The notes beneath the pieces were generated by a model. The model was not told the origin of the DNA and ran no database searches. It saw only the letters and a list, made by a program, of their open reading frames with translations. From assembly GCA_025355035.1 (NCBI GenBank), contig JANXLS010000066.1, positions 1 through 7,336 on the forward strand: 7,336 nucleotides of DNA, written 5' to 3'. This stretch comes from Planctomycetota bacterium (GTDB lineage: Bacteria > Planctomycetota > SZUA-567 > H5-PLA8). Shown here piece by piece: positions 1 through 7,056 of the stretch (position 1 is its first letter; each line of letters starts with the position of its first letter). The translations under genes were made by a program, and so were the position numbers.

Positions 1-463
1 TGCGCGAAATGTATTCGCCCTTTTTGGTGATCGTGACGTTGGTTGAAGCGTGGGTCATCAGCGGGACTTTTTCTTCCATGGCGACATCGGATGCGGCGAT
101 CGTCCGGTTCGATCCCACGGCACCGATTACGGCGATGACGCCGTTTTGCGTGATCAGCTTCTTCATCGCGTTTTTGGAGGCGCCCGCTTCGCTCTTGTTG
201 TCTTCGAAGATCGCGCGGAGTTTGATTTTTTGTTCCGGTTTTGCGTTGATTTCGTCGAAGGCCATTTCAATCCCGCGCTTGCTGTCCTCGCCCCATTCGG
301 CGGATTCACCAGACATTTCGAGATTGGCCCCGATCAACGCGACTTTCGCTTCGCCGACGGGAGTGTCTTTCTTCACACCGGTACTGCCGTCACCGCAGCC
401 TGTCAGCGTCGCCAAGACCAAAGCCAGCGCGGGAATCATCGCACACATTGCCACACGTTTCAT
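1..463 (-). CDS. ABC transporter substrate-binding lipoprotein, LivJ/Peripla_BP_6 type (3' end cut by window edge)
   Basis: N-terminal 154 residues of a solute-binding protein that would capture a small solute outside the cytoplasmic membrane and hand it to an ABC permease. The reading frame is open to base 1, so the C-terminal part lies outside the window. Seen: a basic start (MKR), a hydrophobic stretch at about residues 4-20, and a lipobox LTGC with the lipidated cysteine at residue 23. This is followed by a type-I periplasmic binding fold pattern: VALIGANLEMSG at about 41-52, then GIEMAFDEIN at about 64-73, FEDNKSEAG at about 86-94, VIAVIGAVGS at about 109-118, and PLMTHASTN at about 134-142. 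The order matches branched-chain amino acid/amide binding proteins, but the ligand cannot be told and no permease or ATPase gene is visible. The ATG at 463 has a GGAGG (475-471) seven bases upstream. It follows the DCC gene by 106 bases on the same strand; shared transcription is possible but unproven. Confidence 0.9.
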   Translation of the reverse strand, partial: MKRVAMCAMIPALALVLATLTGCGDGSTGVKKDTPVGEAKVALIGANLEMSGESAEWGEDSKRGIEMAFDEINAKPEQKIKLRAIFEDNKSEAGASKNAMKKLITQNGVIAVIGAVGSNRTIAASDVAMEEKVPLMTHASTNVTITKKGEYISR

Positions 464-569
464 CGTGACGCCTCCGGTGTCTGAATAAAAATTGAGTCGC
501 CCTAAGTTGCCTGAAAGGAGGCTGGGAAGCAAGGGATTTTTCGCATGGAAAAACGAAGCGGACTCATGG

Positions 570-1016
570 TTATGGCAAAAAACGCTTTCGTTCTTCCGCA
601 GCAGGAATTCGGCACGTCTCTTTTTCTCCGAACCACGCGTAACGATGGTGCGCGACGAATTGATACAACCCGTCGCGGATGAATCGCGGGACGAACCGAG
701 CGAGGCTGAAGAACCACCAGATTCCGCCGAGCCGACGATAGACTTCCATCACCGCATCCGTTCGCAAGAACGGGCCGCGCTCGTCGAAATAAACGACCGA
801 CCATTGTTTCGAGTCCGGCCCCAAGGGCGGCAACAATTCAGCCGCCGTCCTGCCTTGCAACGGAGCGAAAAAAAATTGTTCGCGACGATCGATGCGCAGG
901 GCGAGATCGATGAAGGCGTTGCACAGGCCGCAGACACCATCGAAGAAAATAATCGGCTTCTCGATTTTTTTACCTGTGCCGACGAGCGATCGTTTTTCTG
1001 AATTTCCGTCCGACAT
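570..1016 (-). CDS. DCC family (DUF393) thiol-disulfide oxidoreductase-like protein
   Basis: A 148-residue protein of the DCC family, a small thioredoxin-like group predicted to act in thiol-disulfide exchange; the physiological substrate is generally unknown. The family signature is FFDGVCGLCN at residues 24-33, giving D26 and the CxxC pair C29/C32. Further family-like segments are FFFAPLQGRTA (about 48-58), LRTDAVMEVYRRLGG (about 84-98) and the C-terminal HHRYAWFG...C...RFL block (about 123-147). Length is normal for the family and there is no signal peptide, so it is likely cytosolic. The frame stays open upstream to 1100, but the ATG at 1016 is preferred: it has GGAG (1026-1023) six bases upstream and avoids overlap with the preceding DUF2293 gene, whose stop is at 1052. 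The close 35-base spacing suggests co-transcription with DUF2293. Family assignment is firm; enzyme activity is inference. Confidence 0.92.
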   Translation of the reverse strand: MSDGNSEKRSLVGTGKKIEKPIIFFDGVCGLCNAFIDLALRIDRREQFFFAPLQGRTAAELLPPLGPDSKQWSVVYFDERGPFLRTDAVMEVYRRLGGIWWFFSLARFVPRFIRDGLYQFVAHHRYAWFGEKETCRIPAAEERKRFLP

Positions 1017-1022
1017 TGCAGA

Positions 1023-1026
1023 CTCC
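1023..1026 (-). promoter_or_regulatory. Shine-Dalgarno GGAG of the DCC gene
   Basis: GGAG lies six bases before the ATG at 1016 and decides this start over the longer open frame reaching 1100. Confidence 0.6.
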
Positions 1027-1051
1027 GAAAGGAGACGCTCCAACTTCGCCT

Positions 1052-1744
1052 TTACACCCTCGCATTCGCCAACCGCTGCATCGACACACACAGGGGGCAA
1101 CTCAACACCGGATGCAGCGCTGGGTCGCGATGGCGCTGCAACACGCCGCGCGAAATCTCAGCCAACTGCCTCCGCACGTCGCGCCGCTTTCCTTTGACGC
1201 GAGCGATCGTCATCGAATCGTACGCCGTCGTCTGATGCCGCATCCACGCGATGATCGCCGCCTCCGCCCGCTCGTCGATCGGAATGCGTTCCGTCCGCGC
1301 AACGGTCCCGCTGCCGACTGGCGTCGCGTGATCAGCGACTTTGTCGGCGAGCTTCAACGCCAGTTCGGCGTAGGTTGGAGCGAAATCGAGAAATTCCAGA
1401 ACCGCCAGAGCAAATTCGCCGACGTACAGTTCCTGCTTCTGCTCTCTGCGTTTCACATCCGCGACGCGCTTCTTCGCGTACTTCGGCGTGGCCCGCTCAG
1501 CGTCCAAAACTGAACGCGCCGTCGCGATGTTCTCCGCCGGTGCCCACAATCCATGCGAAAACGATTTGTTTCGCCGCTTCTCAATCACCTGCCACGACGG
1601 TCCCGCTGCCTTCACGCGCCGAGTCAGCCCCGCATCCCCCGGTGGTAAACACTCCCACCCCGCCGGCGGCGCAACGACCTTCCCCTGAGCCGTCCGAAAA
1701 CTCCGCTCATTCCCCGTCGGAGCCAAAATCAAACACTCGTCCAA
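1052..1744 (-). CDS. DUF2293 domain-containing protein, probable TTG start
   Basis: About 230 residues, of unknown biochemical role. It is recognised as the DUF2293 family by an LPPGDAGLTRRVKAAG block (about 33-48), then FSHGLWAPA (about 62-70), and a very characteristic block at about 138-178 running from DHATPVGSGTVART through IPIDERAEAAIIAWMRHQTT to YDSM. A basic VKGKRRDVRRQL segment follows (about 183-194). The protein is rich in Arg and Lys, has no signal peptide or membrane segment, and is probably cytosolic; nucleic-acid binding would be a guess. The extreme C-terminus (about 206-230, containing CPLC) extends beyond the part I recognise. No ATG is available. The frame is open to a TTG at 1774, but that start has no ribosome site and lies in the decamer repeat region. 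TTG at 1744 (GGAG ten bases upstream) or 1750 (four bases upstream) fit better. Likely first gene of a unit with the DCC gene 35 bases downstream. Confidence 0.85.
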   Translation of the reverse strand: MDECLILAPTGNERSFRTAQGKVVAPPAGWECLPPGDAGLTRRVKAAGPSWQVIEKRRNKSFSHGLWAPAENIATARSVLDAERATPKYAKKRVADVKRREQKQELYVGEFALAVLEFLDFAPTYAELALKLADKVADHATPVGSGTVARTERIPIDERAEAAIIAWMRHQTTAYDSMTIARVKGKRRDVRRQLAEISRGVLQRHRDPALHPVLSCPLCVSMQRLANARV

Positions 1745-1754
1745 ATGCAATCTT

Positions 1755-1758
1755 CTCC
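1755..1758 (-). promoter_or_regulatory. Candidate Shine-Dalgarno GGAG of the DUF2293 gene
   Basis: GGAG in the context TTTGGAGAAGATTG precedes two in-frame TTG codons at 1750 and 1744. It is the only ribosome-site-like sequence near the N-terminus and argues against the more distal TTG at 1774. Confidence 0.4.
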
Positions 1759-1777
1759 AAATTTTTAAAATCAAATC

Positions 1778-1861
1778 AACGCGAATAAACGCGAAAAAAA
1801 TACGCCCGTTAACCCTCTAAAACCATCCGCGAATATCCGCGTAAATCCGCGAAATTCGCGG
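1778..1861. repeat. Array of phased 10-bp CGCGAAT-type repeats with a 15-bp palindrome
   Basis: On the + strand, decamers tccgcgaata (1826-1835), tccgcgtaaa (1836-1845) and tccgcgaaat (1846-1855) follow each other without gaps, then a shifted tcgcggtaaa. Two related units, aacgcgaata (1778-1787) and aacgcgaaaa (1788-1797), lie nearby. The CGCG cores start at 1780, 1790, 1828, 1838, 1848 and 1857, so the within-group spacing is exactly 10 bases except the last (9). The last units form the palindrome CCGCGAAATTCGCGG at 1847-1861. The array fills the gap between the exported hydrolase-like gene and DUF2293. From memory, similar ATTCGCGG or ATTCGTGG decamer runs are scattered between genes in many environmental bacteria; their function is not known to me. 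Confidence 0.75.
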
Positions 1862-1881
1862 TAAAAAGTGCCGTTCGCCGT

Positions 1882-4641
1882 TCAATTCAACAACCCTCGA
1901 ATGCGTTCCGCGCATCCACTTCGAAACGCTTCGTCGCTCATAAAATCCTTCGGTGCGCGATTCTGTCCCGGGGCGATTTTCCGGACGACATCATCAAGCC
2001 ATTCCATCGCTGCTTTGCCCGCGGGCGAGTCTTTTTTCTTTTCAGCCAGATTCCACAATGTCGCCGCGAATCGGAAATCATCGGCACCTTCTCGGCAACG
2101 GGCCAGTTTCAGCGTCGGGATGATTTCGTTGCGTCCCCAATTAATCATCGCCGTGTCCGGTTCGCGGCCGTCGAGATCGAAGAACTGCCAGCCGTGCAGC
2201 GCCAGCAGATGCCACTGCATTCGCCCGCGCACACCCTTCCGGAATTCAGCCCATTGATACGCGCCGAAACTGTAGCGCGTCGTGCCTTGATTGTAGATGT
2301 AAATCCGCTTGCCGAGTTCCTTCGCTTTGTCAAAATCAGTCTGCGTGTGCAGATTCAGCGACGACCAATTGAGTGTCCTGAAGATGTTCTGCACTTCGGT
2401 TTCAAACGGGTCGGAACGCGTCCAATCGACCGAATACGATCCGCCGATATCGACGAATGGAACGCTCTCGCGATAGAGGCGCATCAGTTCCAATTGGGCG
2501 CGACACGTCTCGACCACGCGCGGTTCGTCCGTCATTTCATAGGCGATCGGCAACCATTTCGCACGCTTTGCATGTTCGGCGACGGCAGTCCAAACAATCT
2601 TGAGCAGTTCGCCCATCGTCTTCCCCGTCTTCTTTTCCCAACCGCGTCCGGTCTCGCCAATCACATACGAATCGTGCAGATTCGAGACCATGCAGGGCCC
2701 GCCGTAAGCATTGATTTCCATGCTGAAACCCGCAGCCTTCGCCGCGTCCATGAACTCGTCGCACGCGGCAAAATCGAGCTTCGGTTTTCCGTCGGCATCC
2801 AATCCCGAGAATCGAACGCTTGGGCCGCCAGAGAACGAATTCATGCCGTGTTCTTTCAAGACGACGAACAGATCACGCAACGCTTTTTGAGTATCCACAA
2901 TTCCCGGAGGAACGTGGACGCCGAACGGGCCGAATGCCATGTCGGGTTCGTCGAGTTTGACCGGTACGATATCAACCGAAATCGGCACGGTGAGTGCCAG
3001 CCCGTTGGCGCTCAATTTTACGGAGCCTGAGAACACACCGCTTGCGGCGTCAACGGGAACATGAATCGTGATCCAAAACTGCCGCGTCAATCCCGTGTCG
3101 AGCTTTAAATCCGCATCCATCGACCGGATCGTCTCCGGCCCGATTGTGTACGCGATGTTGTTGTAGCCGCGGTGCAGCGCCTGACGAACAACGCGGCAAT
3201 CGACGGCGCTTGCCGGGATCGCTCCCTTCGGTCCTTTCAACTCACTGGCGATTAGCGTCACCGGTCCGGCGAAATCTTTTTCGGGGCGAATCGCGAAACT
3301 CATCGATACCCTTTGGTTGCGAGCCGCAATGATTTTCGGCGTTTCACGAATCGTCAGGAGATCGAAGAACGAACAATCGGTATCGAGCGGAATGTAGCCC
3401 CACGTAAAACCGTCCGGCGACGGCGCGGCGGAATTTGCGATGGGCTTGGGACCCATGAAAACCGCTCGCGCTTCGAATTCGGCGCGGTTGCGCGCTTCGA
3501 CTTCCGCGACGTACTTGGCCCCCTCGTCTTTTTTCGAATCGGGATAAAGGATGAGCGCCGCGACTTTGCTTCCGAGCGCGCCTTCGGAATGGAATCGTAA
3601 TTTCAACACGCCACCTTTTACGGTCACATCAAATCGCTTCGGCGTGAACAGCTCTTTTACATACAGATCCCAGACGCTCTGGCCCGGCTTCGGTTCGACG
3701 TGTTCAAAACGGTAAAGATAATCCGTCGCGCCAGCATCCCCGCGATTTTCGCTCCAGACAGTGTCCCCCTCGCTGATGACTTTGCGCGAACTGAAGCGAG
3801 CGGCCTCGCCGCCCCAATATCCGCAGTCGTCATAAACGAGCCAGGCGTGATACAACCCGTCCGGAACATCGACACGGAACTCGTTGCCTTCCATCATGAC
3901 ATAGTCTTGGTACAGCCGCGTCGGAAACGTGTCGTCCCGCGCCGAATTCGGTCCGCCCGCTGAAAAGCGCAAGCCGTACGTCTTGCCATTCTGCCCATAG
4001 ATAGTGTTCCACGAAACGGGTGTAAATCCCGGCGAAACAACCTGGCTTTCCGGCCCGAAATCGTAAGCGAGAACCCCGTCCGGCCGCGACTCTTTCGTCA
4101 GGCGAAGCGGCGAGAGATACAACGTCCCAAGCTTCTGCAACTTTGTGTTGAATCCGATGTCAAGCCGGATGATATTTTTGGGATCGATGTTCGTTTTAAT
4201 ATCCGCGTTGCGACTGCCTGCTTCGCCGCGATACAAACCTTCGACAGGAATCGAAAGCGTGTTCGCCCCGGGACTCAGATTGAACGTCCCGTTGTACCGA
4301 TTCCAGTACGTCCCGCCTTTGTTCTTCCATGCCACATCGCCAATCAACACCGATACAGCAACGGGTTCATCGGCCTCAACAAAGACATCGACATCGAGCG
4401 AATCGAATCCGGACCAATCCTGTTTGCGAAAGGTCGACATGTATTCGTTCGTCGCAATCGCCAGCGCCTGCTTGCCATTGGCGGCATGTTGATCGACCAG
4501 TTTCGGCGACGCTTTTTTGAACTCCCACGATTTTAAGTCCGCGCGAACCGTGAAATCGGCAACAACGCGCGACTCGGTGGCATTCAATGAAAAGGCAATG
4601 AGCATCGCCCAAATAGCAAGCGCACAGAAACCATTCTTCAT
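1882..4641 (-). CDS. Exported multidomain glycoside-hydrolase-like protein (DUF4091-like C-terminal region)
   Basis: A 919-residue protein, probably acting on polysaccharide outside the cytoplasm. Residues 1-21 form a signal peptide (MKNG, hydrophobic core, likely cleavage after LNA). Residues about 25-182 look like a carbohydrate-binding beta-sandwich (VADF...SWEF opening, LDVDVFVEA strand). Residues about 190-370 open with YDFGPESQVVSPGFTPV and resemble galactose-binding/malectin-like modules of planctomycete hydrolases and lyases. Residues about 425-560 form another beta-rich region. Residues about 563-890 look like a TIM barrel: FGVHVPPG, MEINAYGG, YEMTDEPR at 701-708, RIYIYNQG, then WHLLALHGWQFFDLDGREPD, ending in an alpha-helical REGADDFRFAATLW segment like that of DUF4091 proteins. 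E702, D705 and E706 are candidate acidic catalytic residues. The ATG at 4641 was chosen over an upstream in-frame start at 4695: it begins the signal peptide and has GGTGGA seven bases upstream, whereas 4695 lies in the terminator stem. Substrate unknown; the exact family assignment is tentative. Confidence 0.85.
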   Translation of the reverse strand: MKNGFCALAIWAMLIAFSLNATESRVVADFTVRADLKSWEFKKASPKLVDQHAANGKQALAIATNEYMSTFRKQDWSGFDSLDVDVFVEADEPVAVSVLIGDVAWKNKGGTYWNRYNGTFNLSPGANTLSIPVEGLYRGEAGSRNADIKTNIDPKNIIRLDIGFNTKLQKLGTLYLSPLRLTKESRPDGVLAYDFGPESQVVSPGFTPVSWNTIYGQNGKTYGLRFSAGGPNSARDDTFPTRLYQDYVMMEGNEFRVDVPDGLYHAWLVYDDCGYWGGEAARFSSRKVISEGDTVWSENRGDAGATDYLYRFEHVEPKPGQSVWDLYVKELFTPKRFDVTVKGGVLKLRFHSEGALGSKVAALILYPDSKKDEGAKYVAEVEARNRAEFEARAVFMGPKPIANSAAPSPDGFTWGYIPLDTDCSFFDLLTIRETPKIIAARNQRVSMSFAIRPEKDFAGPVTLIASELKGPKGAIPASAVDCRVVRQALHRGYNNIAYTIGPETIRSMDADLKLDTGLTRQFWITIHVPVDAASGVFSGSVKLSANGLALTVPISVDIVPVKLDEPDMAFGPFGVHVPPGIVDTQKALRDLFVVLKEHGMNSFSGGPSVRFSGLDADGKPKLDFAACDEFMDAAKAAGFSMEINAYGGPCMVSNLHDSYVIGETGRGWEKKTGKTMGELLKIVWTAVAEHAKRAKWLPIAYEMTDEPRVVETCRAQLELMRLYRESVPFVDIGGSYSVDWTRSDPFETEVQNIFRTLNWSSLNLHTQTDFDKAKELGKRIYIYNQGTTRYSFGAYQWAEFRKGVRGRMQWHLLALHGWQFFDLDGREPDTAMINWGRNEIIPTLKLARCREGADDFRFAATLWNLAEKKKDSPAGKAAMEWLDDVVRKIAPGQNRAPKDFMSDEAFRSGCAERIRGLLN

Positions 4642-4693
4642 GATGAAATCCACCGGATAAATAGATGATGTGCGACGCAATTGTGGAAGAATC

Positions 4694-4718
4694 AAATCCG
4701 CCCGCTACGGGCGGATTT
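4694..4718 (-). terminator. Perfect 11-bp stem-loop after the PfkB gene
   Basis: Arms at 4694-4704 (AAATCCGCCCG) and 4708-4718 are exact complements around a 3-base loop. Read on the minus strand the stem lies 22 bases past the sugar kinase stop and is followed by a moderately T-rich TTTGATTCTT. Read on the plus strand it ends in five Ts, so it could work in both directions. It separates the kinase unit from the exported hydrolase-like gene. Confidence 0.8.
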
Positions 4719-4740
4719 TTAAACTCCAAACGCAAAACTT

Positions 4741-5649
4741 TTAGCCGTCAATCCGCACCATATCCAACAGTTCTCGGTAACGCGCGTCGATCGCCGCGCG
4801 ATCGATCTTCTGCAAACCGCCGAGCGAGAAGTCCTGACATGTGAAGCTTGCGACCACCGATCCGTACGCCACAGCGCGGCGCAGCGATTCTTTCGTGACC
4901 GCTTTGCCGGACGCCAGATAACCCATGATTCCACCGGCGAACGTGTCGCCCGCGCCCGTCGGATCAATGACTTCTTCAAGCGGATACGCTGGGATCGAGA
5001 AGTTTCCGTTCCTGGAAACGACCAACGCGCCGTGTTCGCCCTTTTTAATGATAACGGTCCCGGGGCCTTTTTCCTGAATCTTCCGGCCCGCGCGCAATAA
5101 TTCGCGCTCGTCCGTGTACTGCCGCGCTTCGCCGTCGTTCATCACGATGGCGTCGATGCGCGACAGCAGTGCGTCGAGGTCGTGCCGCGCGATTTCGATC
5201 CACAGATTCATCGTGTCAGCCGCAACGAACGCGGGGCGCTTTTTTATTTGTGCGAGCGTCTTCAATTGCACCGCCGGCGACGCGTTTGCAAGGAAGACAT
5301 AATCGCAATCCACGTACGCTGCGGGAACTTTCGGATCGAACGTTCCGAGCACGTTCAACGCGACTTCCAGCGTGTCGCGATCGTTCATGTTTTCATGGTA
5401 TTTGCCCGTCCAGCGGAACGTGTCGCCTTCGCTGATCTCCAGCCCGCTGAGATCGATTTCACGGGACTTCAGCAACTGCTTGTGTTCTTCCGGAAAATCT
5501 TTTCCCACCACGCCCACCAGTGCGACCTTGCTGAAAAAGCTTGCCGCATAAGCGAAGTAAGCCGCCGACCCTCCCAGCAGATTTTCTCGCCGCGAAGCCG
5601 GCGTCTCCACCGTATCAATTCCAATCGAACCCACGACCAATAAACTCAT
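4741..5649 (-). CDS. PfkB/ribokinase family sugar kinase
   Basis: A complete 302-residue kinase of the ribokinase (PfkB) superfamily, which transfers the ATP gamma-phosphate to a hydroxyl of a sugar, nucleoside or related compound in the cytoplasm. Seen: the N-terminal strand LLVVGSIGIDTVE (3-15), the substrate-side glycine pair GGSAAYFAYA (26-35), VALVGVVGKDFPEEH (42-56), NDGEARQYT (171-179), VIIKKGEHGALV (199-210), and the PfkB signature 2 DPTGAGDTFAGG (229-240). D235 is the expected catalytic base, preceded by the GAG anion hole. Residues about 77-109 (FRWTGKYHENMNDRDTLE and following) form a lid-like segment that I recall from an uncharacterised ribokinase-like subgroup, so the substrate cannot be named. 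The ATG at 5649 has AGGAG (5661-5657) seven bases upstream. It lies 63 bases after the Ser/Thr kinase gene on the same strand and is followed by a strong stem-loop, so it is probably the last gene of that operon. Confidence 0.93.
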   Translation of the reverse strand: MSLLVVGSIGIDTVETPASRRENLLGGSAAYFAYAASFFSKVALVGVVGKDFPEEHKQLLKSREIDLSGLEISEGDTFRWTGKYHENMNDRDTLEVALNVLGTFDPKVPAAYVDCDYVFLANASPAVQLKTLAQIKKRPAFVAADTMNLWIEIARHDLDALLSRIDAIVMNDGEARQYTDERELLRAGRKIQEKGPGTVIIKKGEHGALVVSRNGNFSIPAYPLEEVIDPTGAGDTFAGGIMGYLASGKAVTKESLRRAVAYGSVVASFTCQDFSLGGLQKIDRAAIDARYRELLDMVRIDG

Positions 5650-5712
5650 AGCGTTGCTCCTGACGATTTTTTAGTAATTGAACGCGTCCAATAACGACAC
5701 AACTTCGCTTGT

Positions 5713-7053
5713 TCATTTTCCATTGGGCGCAGCGACAGGCGTCGGCCTTTTTTTGGTCCGTCCGTTGTTCGATGACGTGACGGCGTACACCAGAGCAACA
5801 GCCAAAAGGCCGACGACGAGCAGTATCACCAGCATGGACGACGAATTCTCGCGATTCTGCCGCCAGCGCCGCTTGCGGTTGATCGTCGATGTTTTCGCGT
5901 CAACAGGCGTTGAGCGCTGCGTCTTGCCGGTCGGCGGCTGTTTCCCCTTCGCCGCACCGATGCCGTCGAGCTGTTTCGTTCCATTCGAAATCCGATCGAT
6001 TTCGTCAATCAATTCAGTCGCCGTCCGGAAGCGATCCGCTGGATCTTTTTGCAGACATTTCACGATCATCTTCGCCGTAGCCGACGAGATCCTGGGCTCG
6101 ATGATGCGCGGGTTGGGAACGGGATCGGTGATGTGCCGGGCCATGATCATGGCGGCCGATGTCCCTGAAAACGGAATCTGTCCTGTCAGCAGGTGATACA
6201 ACGATCCGCCCAGCGAATAGATGTCCGTCGCCGGCGACAAATCCTTGCCGCGGGCTTGTTCGGGCGACATGTAGAAAGGCGTTCCGACCGCCTGGCCGGC
6301 CCGGGTCGCCCCGCAATCGCCGCCCACCGCGTCGCGCGCAAGACCGAGATCGGCCAACTTCGCCACCAAGCGATTTTTGTCGACTAAAATATTGTCAGGC
6401 TTCACGTCGCGGTGCAACAGATTGCACTCATGTGCGTGCTTCAATGCCAGCGCGATCTGGCGAACGAACTTTAACGTTTCGCGCTCTTCCAATTTGCCGC
6501 CGGCGCGCTGCTGCATCTGGCCCAGCGTTTCGCCATCGACGAATTCCATTGCGAAATAATAGATGCCCTCGGTATTTCCCGCATCGATTCCAGTCACGAT
6601 GTTAGGATGATTGAGCCTGGCAACAGCGCGCGCTTCGCTTTCAAAACGGGTGCGATAATCTGGATTTTTTGCATGCGCGGGAGAAAGCACTTTGACGGCC
6701 ACGATCCGATCCATCGACATCTGCCGCGCTTTGTAAACGGCACCCATCCCGCCTTCACCGAGTTTCGAAATCAATTCGTAATCGCCGATGCGCTTATGGG
6801 AGACAGTCTGATTTTTAACGATGATTTCGAGCTGATCGGAGGTGATCTGCCGCTTCTCGACCATCACTTCGCCGATTTTCTTGCGCAAGCCCGCCTGTGC
6901 GTATTCGTGCTGCAGTGCAGCCGCTTCGTTGATCTGGTCCTCCGTCACGAAGCCCAGGCGCATGGCGGCCTGGCCCAACGGTTCGACGACCGCATGACCG
7001 GGCAGCAACATCGATACGCTGGTGTCTTGGGAGGAACTGTGGGGGTCAGCCAT
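5713..7053 (-). CDS. Transmembrane Hanks-type Ser/Thr protein kinase with N-terminal MshEN-like region
   Basis: A 446-residue membrane-anchored protein kinase. Residues about 25-82 hold two 24-residue repeats (PLG...Q at 25-48, KIG...Q at 59-82) resembling the MshEN nucleotide-binding module. The kinase domain covers about 92-355: glycine loop GEGGMGAVY (99-107), ATP-binding lysine K121 in VAVKV, helix C glutamate probably E140, catalytic loop HRDVKPDN (214-221) with D216, metal-binding D235 in DLG (a DFG variant), GTPFYMSPEQARG (257-269) and DIYSLGGSLYHLLTG (277-291). All catalytic residues are present, so it should be active. A basic, Ser/Thr-rich linker (about 356-405) leads to one membrane span at about 407-425 and a short basic exterior tail, so the kinase faces the cytoplasm and has no large sensor domain outside. 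The ATG at 7053 lacks a good ribosome site but is only 3 bases past the upstream stop, suggesting translational coupling. Confidence 0.95.
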   Translation of the reverse strand: MADPHSSSQDTSVSMLLPGHAVVEPLGQAAMRLGFVTEDQINEAAALQHEYAQAGLRKKIGEVMVEKRQITSDQLEIIVKNQTVSHKRIGDYELISKLGEGGMGAVYKARQMSMDRIVAVKVLSPAHAKNPDYRTRFESEARAVARLNHPNIVTGIDAGNTEGIYYFAMEFVDGETLGQMQQRAGGKLEERETLKFVRQIALALKHAHECNLLHRDVKPDNILVDKNRLVAKLADLGLARDAVGGDCGATRAGQAVGTPFYMSPEQARGKDLSPATDIYSLGGSLYHLLTGQIPFSGTSAAMIMARHITDPVPNPRIIEPRISSATAKMIVKCLQKDPADRFRTATELIDEIDRISNGTKQLDGIGAAKGKQPPTGKTQRSTPVDAKTSTINRKRRWRQNRENSSSMLVILLVVGLLAVALVYAVTSSNNGRTKKRPTPVAAPNGK

Positions 7054-7056
7054 GCC

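Noticed and set aside
9..488. Plus-strand open frame of 159 codons at the left edge
   Set aside because: It is the complement of the substrate-binding lipoprotein gene, which has a lipobox, family motifs and a good ribosome site.
493..566. Inverted TGAGTC...GACTCA pair flanking the gap before the lipoprotein gene
   Set aside because: Six-base arms about 60 bases apart are expected by chance; no mobile element or operator pattern supports it.
1017..1040. Two mutually exclusive 4-bp hairpins (GGAG/CTCC/GGAG) just before the DCC start, suggesting a translational switch
   Set aside because: The stems are only four base pairs, too weak to claim regulation without conservation.
1847..1861. Palindrome CCGCGAAATTCGCGG as terminator of the exported hydrolase-like gene
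   Set aside because: Read on the minus strand the T-run comes before, not after, the stem, and the hairpin stem is only about six pairs; it is better treated as part of the decamer array.
2194..3030. Long plus-strand open frame of 278 codons inside the exported hydrolase-like gene
   Set aside because: It lies opposite a clear gene with a signal peptide and domain features. The translated product is Arg/His-rich with no recognisable motif, as expected for an antisense shadow in GC-rich DNA.
4642..4693. Promoter for the exported hydrolase-like gene (TTGCGT with a downstream TAT-rich segment)
   Set aside because: The spacing between the candidate -35 and -10 elements is 11 or 15 bases, not near 17, and planctomycete promoters are poorly defined, so I do not annotate it.
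6345..6353. DLG instead of DFG in the Ser/Thr kinase as a sign of an inactive kinase
   Set aside because: The metal-binding Asp, catalytic Asp and ATP-binding Lys are all present, and DLG is common in active bacterial Hanks-type kinases.
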